A DNA stretch of 64,000 nucleotides from Pseudomonas pudica (lineage in GTDB: Bacteria; Pseudomonadota; Gammaproteobacteria; Pseudomonadales; Pseudomonadaceae): assembly GCF_015680405.1 (NCBI RefSeq), contig NZ_JADLJS010000015.1, positions 50,130 to 114,129 on the forward strand, given 5' to 3'. Below are positions 16,890-26,185 of the stretch, one piece after another. The translations under genes were made by a program, and so were the position numbers. The notes beneath the pieces are model-generated. The model searched no databases and was not told where the DNA came from. It worked only from the letters and a program-made list of their open reading frames with translations. Position 1 is the first letter of the stretch. The number at the start of each line of letters is the position of its first letter.

Positions 16890-17056
16890 GACCTGATCAG
16901 CCCCAAAGTTGATTTTATGCTCAACAAGCGGGGCCGGAACGAACCGATCCGGGCGATCAGTCATGACGGAGTGTTTGAAGCTTCAGAAGATGCTTCACCG
17001 AATAGTGCCGCCCGGATCAATTCATCTTCAGATTTTTTCAGGACGAATTGATCTCC

Positions 17057-17437
17057 ATGAACAGTGCTAAAGGCATCGTTATAGCCTCCGTCGCGATTAA
17101 GTCGACGGGGCGGCTTAAACCATGGCAAGTCAAAACGGCCAAGCAGCTGATGTTGGATCATCTGGATATCGGCATTTCGGTCACCGCACTTGCGGAAGCA
17201 TGCGGACTGTCGCGCAGCTATTTCTCGCGCAGGTTCAAGGAATCCACACAGGTCTCTCCTCAGCAGTGGTTGCGTGAGCAGCGGCTGAGGAAGAGTAAAG
17301 AACTGCTAGAGACATCGACGATGATGCTCGCCGAGATCGCCCTAGAGTGCGGCTTCTCCGATCAGCCACATTTCTGCCGAGCGTTTATGAAATCCGAAGG
17401 CCTAACGCCTCAGGCATGGCGGCAACAGGTGGCTTAG
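17057..17437 (+). CDS. AraC-type protein with only the DNA-binding domain
   Basis: 126 residues, almost entirely an AraC double helix-turn-helix: ISVTALAEACGLSRSYFSRR (first HTH) and LAEIALECGFSDQPHFCRAF (second). A normal AraC regulator has about 170 more residues of sensing domain. No coding remnant of one was recognised upstream, so this is probably a natural HTH-only member rather than a recent truncation. A TTG at 17048 is an alternative start. Target unknown; the nearby YcaC-like gene is a candidate. Confidence 0.8.
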   Translation: MNSAKGIVIASVAIKSTGRLKPWQVKTAKQLMLDHLDIGISVTALAEACGLSRSYFSRRFKESTQVSPQQWLREQRLRKSKELLETSTMMLAEIALECGFSDQPHFCRAFMKSEGLTPQAWRQQVA

Positions 17438-17560
17438 CCGGAACTGTGTGCCGCTAAATTCGGCGTGTACTGCCTTCGTAGATTTCGCTTGCTAGCTCTC
17501 CTTTCCGGCATAGATGTGGTACTAAGGTACTACGGCTCTCCGAGACAATTTCCTGAAGGA

Positions 17561-17600
17561 CCGCTATGGGTCGATAGCCGCCATTCGCGATCGATCGCCT
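17561..17600. repeat. Dispersed repeat, copy C
   Basis: CCGCTATGGGTCGATAGCCG then CCATTCGCGATCGATCGCCT. It shares the CGCTATGGGTCGA core and CATTCGCG with the copy at 13381. Confidence 0.55.
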
Positions 17601-17654
17601 ACGGCTCTAAGCGGACGCCAAGGATAGCTGTTGTCATAAGCGCGGCACGTACTC

Positions 17655-17739
17655 TGTGGGAGCGGGTTTACCCGCGAAGCAGGCGCGGCCGTGGATGGCA
17701 CCGGCTGTGCCGGTGTTCGCGGGTAAACCCGCTCCCACA
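17655..17739. repeat. REPIN-like element with 24-bp perfect arms
   Basis: TGTGGGAGCGGGTTTACCCG plus CGAA (17655-17678) is exactly inverted at 17716-17739. The 37-base loop contains an inner hairpin CACCGGC/GCCGGTG. It sits in the 420-base gene-free gap before the GGDEF/EAL gene. Confidence 0.85.
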
Positions 17740-17857
17740 GAATATGCACCTGGCTTACGTCTAGGTTGCCTTTCGCCAACCACCGATCGTCAGCTCCATC
17801 GACCTCCAGGTCTGCCGCCCGGTCAACCGGGAGACCCTAGGCCGCGATGGTGAACCA

Positions 17858-20410
17858 ATGGACGTCTTTGCTGACAATGAAATGTCGAGCCGCAGTGATG
17901 TGGTCGGGCAACTGATCGTGGCGTTTTCCCTGATTCTGCTGTTGGCCTTGTTACTGGGGCTGTTCTCCCTCTACCGCCTCGCCGGGGCGCTGGACGCTCG
18001 ACAAGTGGAGCAAAGCCGCTTCTATGCTGAATCCGCCATGGCCCAGCTGCAGAAGAACGACAAGACATTCCTGCTGACCCATGCCAACTGGCAGGCCGCC
18101 TACGATCACTTGGGCGGGCAGGTCGATACACATTGGGCATACGACGAGGACAACGTCGGCGCCACGCTCTATACCTCCGATGGGTACGATGGTGTATATG
18201 TGCTCGATGATGACGGTACCCGGTACGCAATCCTGGACGGTAAGCTCAGCCCGCAGGGCCTGGAGCAGCATACCGTCAGTGCCGGGAAGATCCTGCAGGA
18301 GGCTCGTCAAGCAGCGCAGCACGAACAGGCGACTTCAGGTTACCTGGTGTTTCGTGGCCAGCCGGCAGTGTACGTCGCTGCACTGATCCGCCCGCAGACC
18401 CAGCCAGCCCGCCCACCGGGACCAACTGCGGTGTTGGTGTTCATTCGGGTTCTATCGTCACAGGTGCTCTTGCCGCTGGGCCAGTCCGCGGGGCTGTCCG
18501 GCCTGGCCGTGGGCGATTCGGCCGATCAGCGCCAAGGGCGCGGCGCTCTGCCACTGGAAGGCAGCGGCCACGCGTTGACATGGGATATACCGCAGCCTGG
18601 CACCGAACTGATCCAGACAGTGATCGCGCCCTTGGCTATTGCAGTGCTACTTATCGCGCTGAGCCTGGCACTGTTTGCACGCTATGCGATCCGCGCCAGC
18701 GCCAGGATCGATCGCAGCCACCGTGCGCTGATGACTTCCAGGGCTGCCCTGCAGTCGAGTGAAGAGCGCTTCAAGGCGGTGGCCGAAGCTGCCTCGGACT
18801 GGATCTGGGAAACGGATGTGCTCCTTCGCCTGACCTACCTTTCGGACCGGTTCACCGCGCTCACCGGGCACCCAGTCGAAGCGTGGCGACAGCGCCCGAT
18901 TACCGAGTTGCTGTCGTGTGATACCAGCAACCTGCGAACCAGTCTGCACAGCCTGGCCGCAACAGGCTCTTCCGGCACGCTGCGCTGCCAATACCAGGAC
19001 CATCTGGGTCAACAGCGTATCTGCAGGATTTCTTCGCGCGCGATCGTGGCCGAGGGCGTGTGTACCGGCTTTCGTGGCACGTGCACCGACATCACCGACG
19101 AAGTGGCCGCCCATGCCCAGATTCAGCACCTGTCCTTGCACGACGCACTGACCGGCCTGCCGAATCGCAACAAGCTATTCCGTTTCCTCGAGCAATCGAC
19201 GCCTGGCGCTGAGCTGCCCCAGGTGGCGCTGCTGATGCTCGACCTGGACAACTTCAAGCCAATCAACGACAGCCTTGGGCATCCGGCCGGCGACGCGGTG
19301 CTGCTCGAGGTAGCGAGCCGCCTCGGCCAAGTTACCCGTGACAGTGATCTGGTCGCCCGCCTGGGAGGCGATGAATTCATCGTCGTGCTGACCCGGCCAG
19401 GCGATCACCAGGACCTGGACCGATTCTGCATGCGCGTGATCGAGGCGATCAGGCGCCCCATACAAATCGAAGGGCATGTCGTGCAAGTGGGAGTAAGCCT
19501 GGGTGTCGTGCTGTCGGCCGAGTACCCCGGTGCGCCAAGCGATCTGATCCGGCACGCCGACGTGGCCCTTTACAGCGCCAAGCAGGCGGGCAAGAACACC
19601 TGGCGCTTCTTTTCGGCACAGATGAACGCCGCATTGATGGAGAAGCGTGTGCTGGAAAGCGAGCTGCGCGAGGGCATACCGCGTGGCGAGCTGGTGCTGC
19701 ATTTTCAGCCGCGCTTCAAGGTCGATGGGGTCTCGATCGCATCGGCCGAGGCCCTGGTGCGTTGGCAACACCCGCGCCTGGGCCTGCTCCGCCCGGACCA
19801 TTTCATCCCGCTTGCCGAAGAGTCCGACCTGATCGTGCTGCTTGGCAACTGGGTGCTGCAGGAAGCCTGTATCAAGGCGCGGGGCTGGCCGCAGGCAGTG
19901 ATGGTCTCGGTCAACATGTCGCCGGCCCAGTTCAGCCGCAGCGATGTGGTCCGCGACGTCGGCGACGCATTGCGCGCCACCGGGTTGCCGGCCCACCGCC
20001 TTGAGCTGGAAATTACCGAGAACGTCATGCTCAACGATGTTGAAGGCGCACTGCACACCATGCTTGCGCTGAAGGAGCTGGGCGTGCGCCTGAACATGGA
20101 CGACTTCGGGACCGGTTACTCCTCGCTGGGCTACCTGCGTACCTACCCGTTCGACAGTATCAAGATCGACAAGCGCTTCGTGCAGCACCTGGGCAAGAGC
20201 GGCAGCGACCGTAGCGTGGTCCAGGCCATCATCAACCTTGGCAATGCAATGGGCATGACGGTGACTGCCGAAGGTGTCGAGACCGCCGAGCAACTGGCCT
20301 TGCTCAGCGATGACCAATGCCATGAAGTACAAGGCTTTCTGCTCAGCAAACCGCTGGAAAACGAGGCGCTGATGGGGATGATGAAAGACCAGGTATCGTT
20401 AGCGCAATGA
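17858..20410 (+). CDS. Membrane c-di-GMP protein: CHASE4-like sensor, PAS, GGDEF and EAL
   Basis: 850 residues. A transmembrane helix lies at about 17-41. A periplasmic domain follows to about residue 230, with the CHASE4-like words HANWQAAYDHLGG and YDGVYVLDDDG. A second helix lies at about 250-275, then a PAS domain around 290-400 (ASDWIWETDVLLRLTYLS). GGDEF is intact at 503-507, with an RxxD inhibitory site (RDSD) five residues before it. EAL is at 631-633 with the catalytic set VNMSP, ELEITEN, MDDFGTGYSSL, KIDKRF, AEGVE and EVQG all present. Both cyclase and phosphodiesterase activities are therefore possible. It is monocistronic, with a LysR gene converging downstream. Confidence 0.92.
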   Translation: MDVFADNEMSSRSDVVGQLIVAFSLILLLALLLGLFSLYRLAGALDARQVEQSRFYAESAMAQLQKNDKTFLLTHANWQAAYDHLGGQVDTHWAYDEDNVGATLYTSDGYDGVYVLDDDGTRYAILDGKLSPQGLEQHTVSAGKILQEARQAAQHEQATSGYLVFRGQPAVYVAALIRPQTQPARPPGPTAVLVFIRVLSSQVLLPLGQSAGLSGLAVGDSADQRQGRGALPLEGSGHALTWDIPQPGTELIQTVIAPLAIAVLLIALSLALFARYAIRASARIDRSHRALMTSRAALQSSEERFKAVAEAASDWIWETDVLLRLTYLSDRFTALTGHPVEAWRQRPITELLSCDTSNLRTSLHSLAATGSSGTLRCQYQDHLGQQRICRISSRAIVAEGVCTGFRGTCTDITDEVAAHAQIQHLSLHDALTGLPNRNKLFRFLEQSTPGAELPQVALLMLDLDNFKPINDSLGHPAGDAVLLEVASRLGQVTRDSDLVARLGGDEFIVVLTRPGDHQDLDRFCMRVIEAIRRPIQIEGHVVQVGVSLGVVLSAEYPGAPSDLIRHADVALYSAKQAGKNTWRFFSAQMNAALMEKRVLESELREGIPRGELVLHFQPRFKVDGVSIASAEALVRWQHPRLGLLRPDHFIPLAEESDLIVLLGNWVLQEACIKARGWPQAVMVSVNMSPAQFSRSDVVRDVGDALRATGLPAHRLELEITENVMLNDVEGALHTMLALKELGVRLNMDDFGTGYSSLGYLRTYPFDSIKIDKRFVQHLGKSGSDRSVVQAIINLGNAMGMTVTAEGVETAEQLALLSDDQCHEVQGFLLSKPLENEALMGMMKDQVSLAQ

Positions 20411-20431
20411 CGCCTTGCAGGGGAGGCAGGT

Positions 20432-21346
20432 TCATTCGGATGCAAACGAAGGACGTTCCGCGAACCATGCCACCGCCAGCTCCTTGAACGCCTCAGCCGA
20501 AGGCGTCAGCGGATAGCGTTGATCATGCGCCAGCACGATGCTGTGCGTTGGCAATTTCTCCTCGGTCGGCCGGCATACCAGCGCTTGGCCATCATAGCTG
20601 CGATCACCAAATGGCCGTGTGTAGATCAGCGCCACGCCAAACCCGTTGGCGACCAGGCTACGCTGCATCTCGAAGGTGCGCACACGGTGCACAGCGGCGG
20701 GCGAAAGATCGTAGAAGCTGAACAGATCCAGCACATGCTGCCAGCTGTGGACCTGATCGGTGACTACCAGGGTGTATTCGGACAGCGCTTTGAGGCTGAC
20801 ACGCGACTCCTTGGCCAACGGGTGATCGGCAGCCAGCAGTACCTGAGCGGTCAGCTGGCACAGCTGGGTGCATTGAGTGTTCGGCGGCAGGCCCAGATCG
20901 TAGGTGATCGCCAGCTCTATCGCGCCCTCACTCAGCCGCTTGCCAACATAATCGAAGCTGCCTTCGCGCATATCGACCGTGACCCTCGGGCAGGACTCCT
21001 GCATCCGGCGCACGATCTGTGGCAGGCAATAGGGCGCCAGGTCTTCAAAACACCCGACCACCAACTCACCGACACACTCTCCGGCATTGGCATTGATCTC
21101 GGCAAAGGTCCGAGCCTCGCTCAGCACGCGGCGGGCCTGGACCATGACGGTACGCCCGAACGGGGTCAGCGATATGCCGAGGCCACGTTGGCGCACGAAA
21201 ATCGATTGGCCCAGCACCTCTTCCAATTCGGTGATGGCCGCCGAAATGGAGGGCTGCGAAACATGAAGCTCCATGGCGGCAGTCGTCAGGTTCCCGTGCT
21301 TGGCCGCTGCGAGCGCGTAGCGCAGTTGTCGCAGAGTGAACTTCAT
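20432..21346 (-). CDS. LysR-family regulator of the divergent transporter/lyase operon
   Basis: 304 residues. The N-terminal HTH is HGNLTTAAMELHVSQPSISA (residues about 17-36), followed by ELEEVLGQSIFVRQRG. The effector domain shows ELVVGCFEDLAPYCLPQIVR. Its start lies 199 bases from the start of the betaine-type binding protein on the other strand, the standard layout of a LysR regulator and its target. The ligand is presumably the transported compound or its first product. Confidence 0.88.
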   Translation of the reverse strand: MKFTLRQLRYALAAAKHGNLTTAAMELHVSQPSISAAITELEEVLGQSIFVRQRGLGISLTPFGRTVMVQARRVLSEARTFAEINANAGECVGELVVGCFEDLAPYCLPQIVRRMQESCPRVTVDMREGSFDYVGKRLSEGAIELAITYDLGLPPNTQCTQLCQLTAQVLLAADHPLAKESRVSLKALSEYTLVVTDQVHSWQHVLDLFSFYDLSPAAVHRVRTFEMQRSLVANGFGVALIYTRPFGDRSYDGQALVCRPTEEKLPTHSIVLAHDQRYPLTPSAEAFKELAVAWFAERPSFASE

Positions 21347-21545
21347 AGGTTTTTCCGTTGTGATACATCAGGACATATTATTTTATCCTTTTTTGAGGTT
21401 GTGAAATATTTCCTCTGTGCAGTGGCCACCGATCACAGGTGCCACGCCGATGCCGATTGCAAGGCTGATCAGCCAGTTTGGCGACCCTCTTGGGGCCGGA
21501 TGCCCTCAACTACTGCAATCCATGTTCTTGTTTGGGAGCGTCACA

Positions 21546-22514
21546 ATGAGAATTACAAAGGCTCTGCTGACCACGACACTGTCTTTCGGGCTGCTGGCGG
21601 CCACTGGTGCCAGCCAGGCAGCCGGCTGGTGCGAGTCTGGCAAACCGGTGAAATTCGCCGGATTGAACTGGGAAAGCGGGATGCTGCTCACGGACGTGAT
21701 GCAGTTCGTGCTGAAAAATGGATACGGCTGCGAAACCGACAGCCTGCCGGGTAACTCCATCTCCATGGAAAACGCCCTGAGCAGCAACGACATTCAGGTG
21801 TTTGCCGAAGAGTGGGTAGGGCGCAGCGAGGTCTGGAACAAGGCCGCTGCTGCCGGCAAGGTCGTTGGCGTTGGCGCGCCGGTGGTTGGCGCGGTCGAAG
21901 GCTGGTACGTGCCGCGTTACGTGATCGAAGGCGACCCCAAACGCAAACTCGAAGCCAAGGCACCAAACCTCAAGACCATCGCCGATCTTGGCCAATACGC
22001 CCAGGTCTTCAAAGACCCGGAAGAGCCGGACAAGGGGCGATTCTACAATTGCCCGGCCGGCTGGACATGCGAGCTGGACAATAGCGAGATGCTCAAGCAC
22101 TACGGCCTGGAAAACAGCTACACCAACTTCCGCCCGGGCACCGGCCCGGCACTGGATGCTGCGGTGTTGTCGAGCTACAAGCGTGGCGAGCCGATCCTGT
22201 TCTACTACTGGTCACCGACGCCGCTGATGGGCCTGGTCGACCTGGTGAAGCTGGATGAGAAGCCAGGCGTGGATAAAACCCTGACCATCAAAGTGGGCTT
22301 GTCGAAGGCCTTCCACGAGCAGGCGCCGGAACTGGTGGCGGTGCTGGAAAAGGTCAATCTGCCGATCGACCTGCTGAACCAGAACCTGGCGCGCATGAGC
22401 AAGGACCGTATCGAGTCGCCGGAACTGGCCAGGTTGTTCCTCAAGGAGCACCCCGAGGTCTGGCACAGCTGGGTCAGCGAAGACGCAGCCAAAAAGGTGG
22501 ACGCGGCACTCTGA
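21546..22514 (+). CDS. Betaine-type ABC transporter substrate-binding protein (OpuAC/ProX-like)
   Basis: 322 residues with a signal peptide ending near residue 26 (LLAATGASQAA). The mature protein opens WCESGKPVKFAGLNWESGML and has several tryptophans and tyrosines (EEWVGRSEVW, EGWYVPRYV, FYYWSPTPLMG). This is the aromatic-rich pattern of binding proteins for quaternary amines and the histidine-linked HutX group. It feeds the permease and ATPase encoded downstream (75-base gap containing a GTCCGGC/GCCGGAC hairpin). The adjacent lyase homologue suggests a histidine-derived betaine as substrate. Confidence 0.88.
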   Translation: MRITKALLTTTLSFGLLAATGASQAAGWCESGKPVKFAGLNWESGMLLTDVMQFVLKNGYGCETDSLPGNSISMENALSSNDIQVFAEEWVGRSEVWNKAAAAGKVVGVGAPVVGAVEGWYVPRYVIEGDPKRKLEAKAPNLKTIADLGQYAQVFKDPEEPDKGRFYNCPAGWTCELDNSEMLKHYGLENSYTNFRPGTGPALDAAVLSSYKRGEPILFYYWSPTPLMGLVDLVKLDEKPGVDKTLTIKVGLSKAFHEQAPELVAVLEKVNLPIDLLNQNLARMSKDRIESPELARLFLKEHPEVWHSWVSEDAAKKVDAAL

Positions 22515-22589
22515 GCGTGTGGGCTCGTCCGGCTCCTGCCGGACCAGCCACGCGACAGTCCGTTTCATGCACTTGCTCGAGAGAATTCC

Positions 22590-23441
22590 ATGTTTCCCAA
22601 GAACTTCACGTTTTCCATTGCCGACTGGGTCAATGGCTGGGTCGATGCGCTTGTAACAAACTACGGTGACGTGTTCCGGCATATCTCCGACACCCTGCTG
22701 TGGGCCATCGTCAACCTCGAAGGCCTGCTGCGCGCAGTACCCTGGTGGCTGATGCTGGCCATCGTCGCCGGTATCGCCTGGCACGCCACCCGCAAAGTCG
22801 TGACCACTGCCGTGATCGTCGGCTTGCTCTTCCTGGTCGGCGCGGTCGGCCTCTGGGACAAGCTTATGCAGACCCTGGCGCTGATGCTGGTCGCAACGCT
22901 GATATCGGTCCTGGTCGGCATTCCGCTGGGGGTGCTGTCGGCACGCAACGATCGCTTGCGGGCGGTGTTGATGCCGCTGCTCGACATCATGCAGACCATG
23001 CCCAGCTTCGTGTACCTGATACCGGTGCTGATGCTGTTCGGCCTGGGCAAGGTGCCGGCGATCTTCGCCACCGTCATCTATGCCGCGCCGCCGCTGATTC
23101 GCCTGACCGACCTGGGCATTCGTCAGGTGGATGGCGAAGTCATGGAAGCGATCAACGCTTTCGGTGCCAATCGCATGCAACAGCTGTTCGGCGTGCAGCT
23201 GCCACTGGCGTTGCCGAGCATCATGGCCGGTATCAACCAGACCACCATGATGGCCCTGTCGATGGTGGTCATTGCCTCGATGATCGGTGCCCGTGGCCTG
23301 GGTGAAGACGTCCTGGTCGGCATCCAGACCCTGAATGTGGGCCGCGGCCTCGAAGCGGGCCTGGCCATCGTGATTCTGGCGGTCGTGATCGACCGCATTA
23401 CCCAGGCCTATGGCCGACCACGGCATGGGGTGGGCAAATGA
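22590..23441 (+). CDS. ABC transporter permease, ProW/HutW-like
   Basis: 283 residues with about six to seven hydrophobic segments. The cytoplasmic coupling loop is [20 protein letters not shown] with [14 protein letters not shown] following, the EAA motif of binding-protein-dependent permeases. The N-terminal half includes a short leading domain and two helices as in glycine-betaine permeases. The last codons overlap the ATPase start (ATGA at 23438-23441), so the two are translationally coupled. Confidence 0.9.
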   Translation: MFPKNFTFSIADWVNGWVDALVTNYGDVFRHISDTLLWAIVNLEGLLRAVPWWLMLAIVAGIAWHATRKVVTTAVIVGLLFLVGAVGLWDKLMQTLALMLVATLISVLVGIPLGVLSARNDRLRAVLMPLLDIMQTMPSFVYLIPVLMLFGLGKVPAIFATVIYAAPPLIRLTDLGIRQVDGEVMEAINAFGANRMQQLFGVQLPLALPSIMAGINQTTMMALSMVVIASMIGARGLGEDVLVGIQTLNVGRGLEAGLAIVILAVVIDRITQAYGRPRHGVGK

Positions 23442-24271
23442 GCGTCAAACAGACAATGAACAAGATCGAAGTCAAGAATGTCTTCAAGATATTCGGTGCA
23501 CGCGCCGAAGATGCCCTGAAACTGATCCGCCAGCAAAAAGCCAAGGATCAGGTCCTGGCCGAAACCGGCTGCGTGGTCGGGGTCAACGATCTCTCGTTGT
23601 CCATCGGCAGCGGCGAGATCTTCGTGATCATGGGGCTGTCGGGCTCGGGCAAGTCGACCCTGGTGCGCCACTTCAACCGCCTGATCGACCCGACCAGCGG
23701 CGAGATCCTGGTCGATGGCGAAGACATTTTGCAGTACGACATGCAAGCCCTGCGCGAATTCCGCCGGCACAAGATCAGCATGGTGTTCCAGAGCTTCGGC
23801 CTGTTGCCGCACCGCACCGTGCTGGACAACGTCGCCTACGGCCTGAAAGTCCGTGGCGAGAGCAAGGCCAGGTGCACAGAGCGTGCCCTGCACTGGGTCA
23901 ACACCGTGGGCCTGAGGGGTTACGAAAAGTCGTACCCGCACCAATTGTCGGGCGGTATGCGTCAGCGCGTCGGCCTGGCCCGCGCCCTGGCTGCCGACAC
24001 CGACATCATCCTGATGGACGAGGCCTTCAGTGCGCTCGACCCGCTGATTCGCGCCGAAATGCAGGACCAGTTGCTGGAGCTGCAAAAGACCCTGCACAAG
24101 ACCATCGTCTTCATCACTCATGACCTGGACGAGGCGGTGCGTATCGGCAACCGGATCGCCATTCTCAAGGACGGGCGCCTGGTCCAGGTCGGCACGCCGA
24201 AAGAAATCCTCTATCAGCCTGCGGACGAATACGTCGATCGTTTCGTGCAACGTCGCGTAGCTTCGCTTTAA
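23438..24271 (+). CDS. ABC transporter ATPase, ProV/HutV-like without CBS domains
   Basis: 277 residues. Walker A is GLSGSGKST near residue 67, the Q-loop is [10 protein letters not shown], the signature is [14 protein letters not shown], Walker B is [12 protein letters not shown] and the switch histidine is FITHD. ProV of E. coli is about 400 residues and ends in tandem CBS osmosensing domains; here the protein stops soon after the nucleotide-binding domain. That points to nutrient uptake rather than osmotic control. The lyase gene begins 12 bases later, so all four genes form one operon. Confidence 0.9.
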   Translation: MSVKQTMNKIEVKNVFKIFGARAEDALKLIRQQKAKDQVLAETGCVVGVNDLSLSIGSGEIFVIMGLSGSGKSTLVRHFNRLIDPTSGEILVDGEDILQYDMQALREFRRHKISMVFQSFGLLPHRTVLDNVAYGLKVRGESKARCTERALHWVNTVGLRGYEKSYPHQLSGGMRQRVGLARALAADTDIILMDEAFSALDPLIRAEMQDQLLELQKTLHKTIVFITHDLDEAVRIGNRIAILKDGRLVQVGTPKEILYQPADEYVDRFVQRRVASL

Positions 24272-24283
24272 GGAACCGCGTGT

Positions 24284-25807
24284 ATGTCGTTTGCCGAAAG
24301 AATCATCATCGCCGACGCGCCTGTGCGTTGGCAGGACGTGGTGGCTGTGGCCCGGCATGGCGCGAAGCTTGAGCTGGCCCCATCGGCCTGGGCGCGGATC
24401 GAGAACGCCCAGGCGATTGTCCAGCGCATCGTTTCCAGCGGTGACCGCGCCTATGGCGTGAACACCGGGCTTGGCGCCTTGTGCAATGTCTCGTTGCAGG
24501 ATGAACAACTCAGCCAGCTGTCGCACAACACCTTGCTCAGCCATGCCTGTGGCGTGGGTACGGCGCTGTCGGACGAACAGACCCGGGCGATCATGTGCGC
24601 CGCGATCATCAATTTCTGCCAGGGCCGTTCCGGCCTGCAGCGCAAGGTGGTCGAGGCACTGCTGACCTTGCTCAACCAGCACATCACCCCGCAGGTGCCG
24701 AAGCAGGGGTCGGTGGGGTACCTGACCCACATGGCACATATCAGCATCAGCTTGCTGGGCGTCGGCCAGGTCAGCTATCGCGGCCAGATCATGCCGGCGC
24801 AGCAGGCTTTGGCCGAGGTCGGCCTGGCGCCGGTCAAACTGGGTGCCAAGGATGGTCTGTGCCTGGTCAACGGTACCCCTTGCATGACCGGCCTGAGCTG
24901 CTTGTCTCTGGACGACGCCACTCGGTTGAGCCAATGGGCGGACGTTATCAGCGCCATGAGCTTCGAGGCCCTGCGCGGCCAGCTCGATGCCTTCGACCCT
25001 GAAATCATCGCTATGAAACCGCACCCCGGCATGCAGCGCGTGGGCAGCAACCTGCGTCGCCTGCTCGATGGCAGCGAAATCATTGCCAGCAGCCAAGGCA
25101 TTCGCACCCAGGACGCCTTGAGCATTCGCTCCATTCCGCAGGTTCATGGCGCCGCTCGCGATCAGTTGGAGCACGCTGCGCGGCAGATCGAAACCGAACT
25201 CAACTCCACCACCGACAACCCGATGCTGCTGGGTACGCCCGAGTCGTATCGGGTGGTTTCCCAGGCGAATCCGCACGGCCAGTCGGTGGCCATGGCGGCC
25301 GACTTGCTGGCCATCGCGGTGGCCGAGATCGGGGCGATTGCCGAGCGTCGTCTCGATCGCTTGATCAACCCGTTGGTCAGCGGCTTGCCGGCCTTCCTGG
25401 TCAGCCAGCCGGGGGTGAATTCGGGCATGATGATCGTCCAGTACGTGGCCGCTTCACTGTGTGCGGAAAACCGTCAGCTGGCACAACCGGCAGTCGTCGA
25501 TAATTACGTCACCTCCGGCCTGCAGGAGGACCATCTGAGCATGGGCACCAATGCCGGGTTGAAGCTGCACCGCGCCCTGGAGAACTGCACGCAGATCCTT
25601 GCCATCGAATACCTGTTGGCGGCCCAGGCCTTCGAGTTTCTCAAGGAGCAGCGCTTTGGCGCGGGTACCAGCGTTGCCTGGCGGTTGTTGCGCGAACGCG
25701 TCCCGGCGTATGCCCAGGACCGTTGGCTGGCCCCGGATATCGCCAGCAGCGCATCGATCCTGAAGGATCCAGGCGTGCTTGGCGCTGCGTTCCCCGACCT
25801 GCTATGA
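24284..25807 (+). CDS. Histidine-ammonia-lyase-family protein lacking the MIO triad
   Basis: 507 residues, full length for the aromatic amino-acid lyase superfamily. Conserved are Tyr57 in AYGVNTGLGALC, His87 in LLSHACGVG, the Asn of DGLCLVNGTP and the Glu of GLQEDHLSMG. The cofactor loop, normally GSVGASGDLAPL, reads GSVGYLTHM at residues 142-150, so the Ala-Ser-Gly that cyclises to MIO is deleted. The usual QDxYSLR reads QDALSIR (276-282), losing the active-site tyrosine. Ordinary MIO-dependent deamination of histidine is therefore unlikely. Ergothionase, a superfamily member that removes trimethylamine from ergothioneine without MIO, is the closest functional precedent I know. The betaine-type transporter upstream fits that; the exact substrate is inference. 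Confidence 0.85.
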   Translation: MSFAERIIIADAPVRWQDVVAVARHGAKLELAPSAWARIENAQAIVQRIVSSGDRAYGVNTGLGALCNVSLQDEQLSQLSHNTLLSHACGVGTALSDEQTRAIMCAAIINFCQGRSGLQRKVVEALLTLLNQHITPQVPKQGSVGYLTHMAHISISLLGVGQVSYRGQIMPAQQALAEVGLAPVKLGAKDGLCLVNGTPCMTGLSCLSLDDATRLSQWADVISAMSFEALRGQLDAFDPEIIAMKPHPGMQRVGSNLRRLLDGSEIIASSQGIRTQDALSIRSIPQVHGAARDQLEHAARQIETELNSTTDNPMLLGTPESYRVVSQANPHGQSVAMAADLLAIAVAEIGAIAERRLDRLINPLVSGLPAFLVSQPGVNSGMMIVQYVAASLCAENRQLAQPAVVDNYVTSGLQEDHLSMGTNAGLKLHRALENCTQILAIEYLLAAQAFEFLKEQRFGAGTSVAWRLLRERVPAYAQDRWLAPDIASSASILKDPGVLGAAFPDLL

Positions 25808-25848
25808 CCGATGCTTGCGCGCGCTGTGCAGGCGTTTTGGCTGCCGGG

Positions 25849-25881
25849 TGCCGTACGGGATGTGTCCGTACGGCATGTTTT
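25849..25881 (+). terminator. Terminator of the transporter/lyase operon
   Basis: TGCCGTACGG, loop GATGTGT, CCGTACGGCA, then GTTTT, about 40 bases after the lyase stop. Confidence 0.75.
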
Positions 25882-25894
25882 CCCAGCGACTTCT

Positions 25895-26035
25895 CTAGAG
25901 GATCGGTTTGCCGCCAGTGACTCCGTAACGTGAGCCACTGATGTAACTGCCCTCCTGGCAGTGCTGCTTTTGCGCCAGGTCCCCTGGCAACAGCAGGCAT
26001 TGGTCGGGTTCGGTATCGGTAGTCAGAACAAACAT
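25895..26035 (-). pseudogene. Internally deleted remnant of a short-chain dehydrogenase
   Basis: A 46-codon frame reads CLLLPGDLAQKQHCQ, a mid-protein segment of YghA-type SDRs, joined directly to EGSYISGSRYGVTGGKPIL, the typical SDR C-terminus, and then TAG. Roughly the catalytic half of the enzyme between these segments is gone, and so is the N-terminus. The rest of the 25808-26185 gap shows nothing but the operon terminator. Confidence 0.6.
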
Positions 26036-26185
26036 TCAACGAGCGCGTTACCACCTGCCTTTCCGATGGAATTATTCCCACCTTGTACTGCTCAATAGCG
26101 AATGAACCATCGATGTCGGGAGGTTCTTGGGTACTGCCGAAGGGATTTCACCCTGCATTCAACCCACTTGTTCGGAGGTACTGAC

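Noticed and set aside
16131..16964. 277-codon minus-strand frame opposite the YcaC-like gene
   Set aside because: The plus-strand gene has a clear cysteine-hydrolase triad and a ribosome-binding site, while this frame has neither.
23408..25276. 622-codon open frame on the minus strand
   Set aside because: It is antisense to the ATPase and lyase genes, which have clear motifs; the frame is open because of GC-rich third positions and encodes a His/Gln/Arg-rich sequence with no domain.
24284..25807. Calling the lyase homologue hutH (canonical histidase)
   Set aside because: The MIO-forming Ala-Ser-Gly and the active-site tyrosine are missing, and no other hut gene is in the window.
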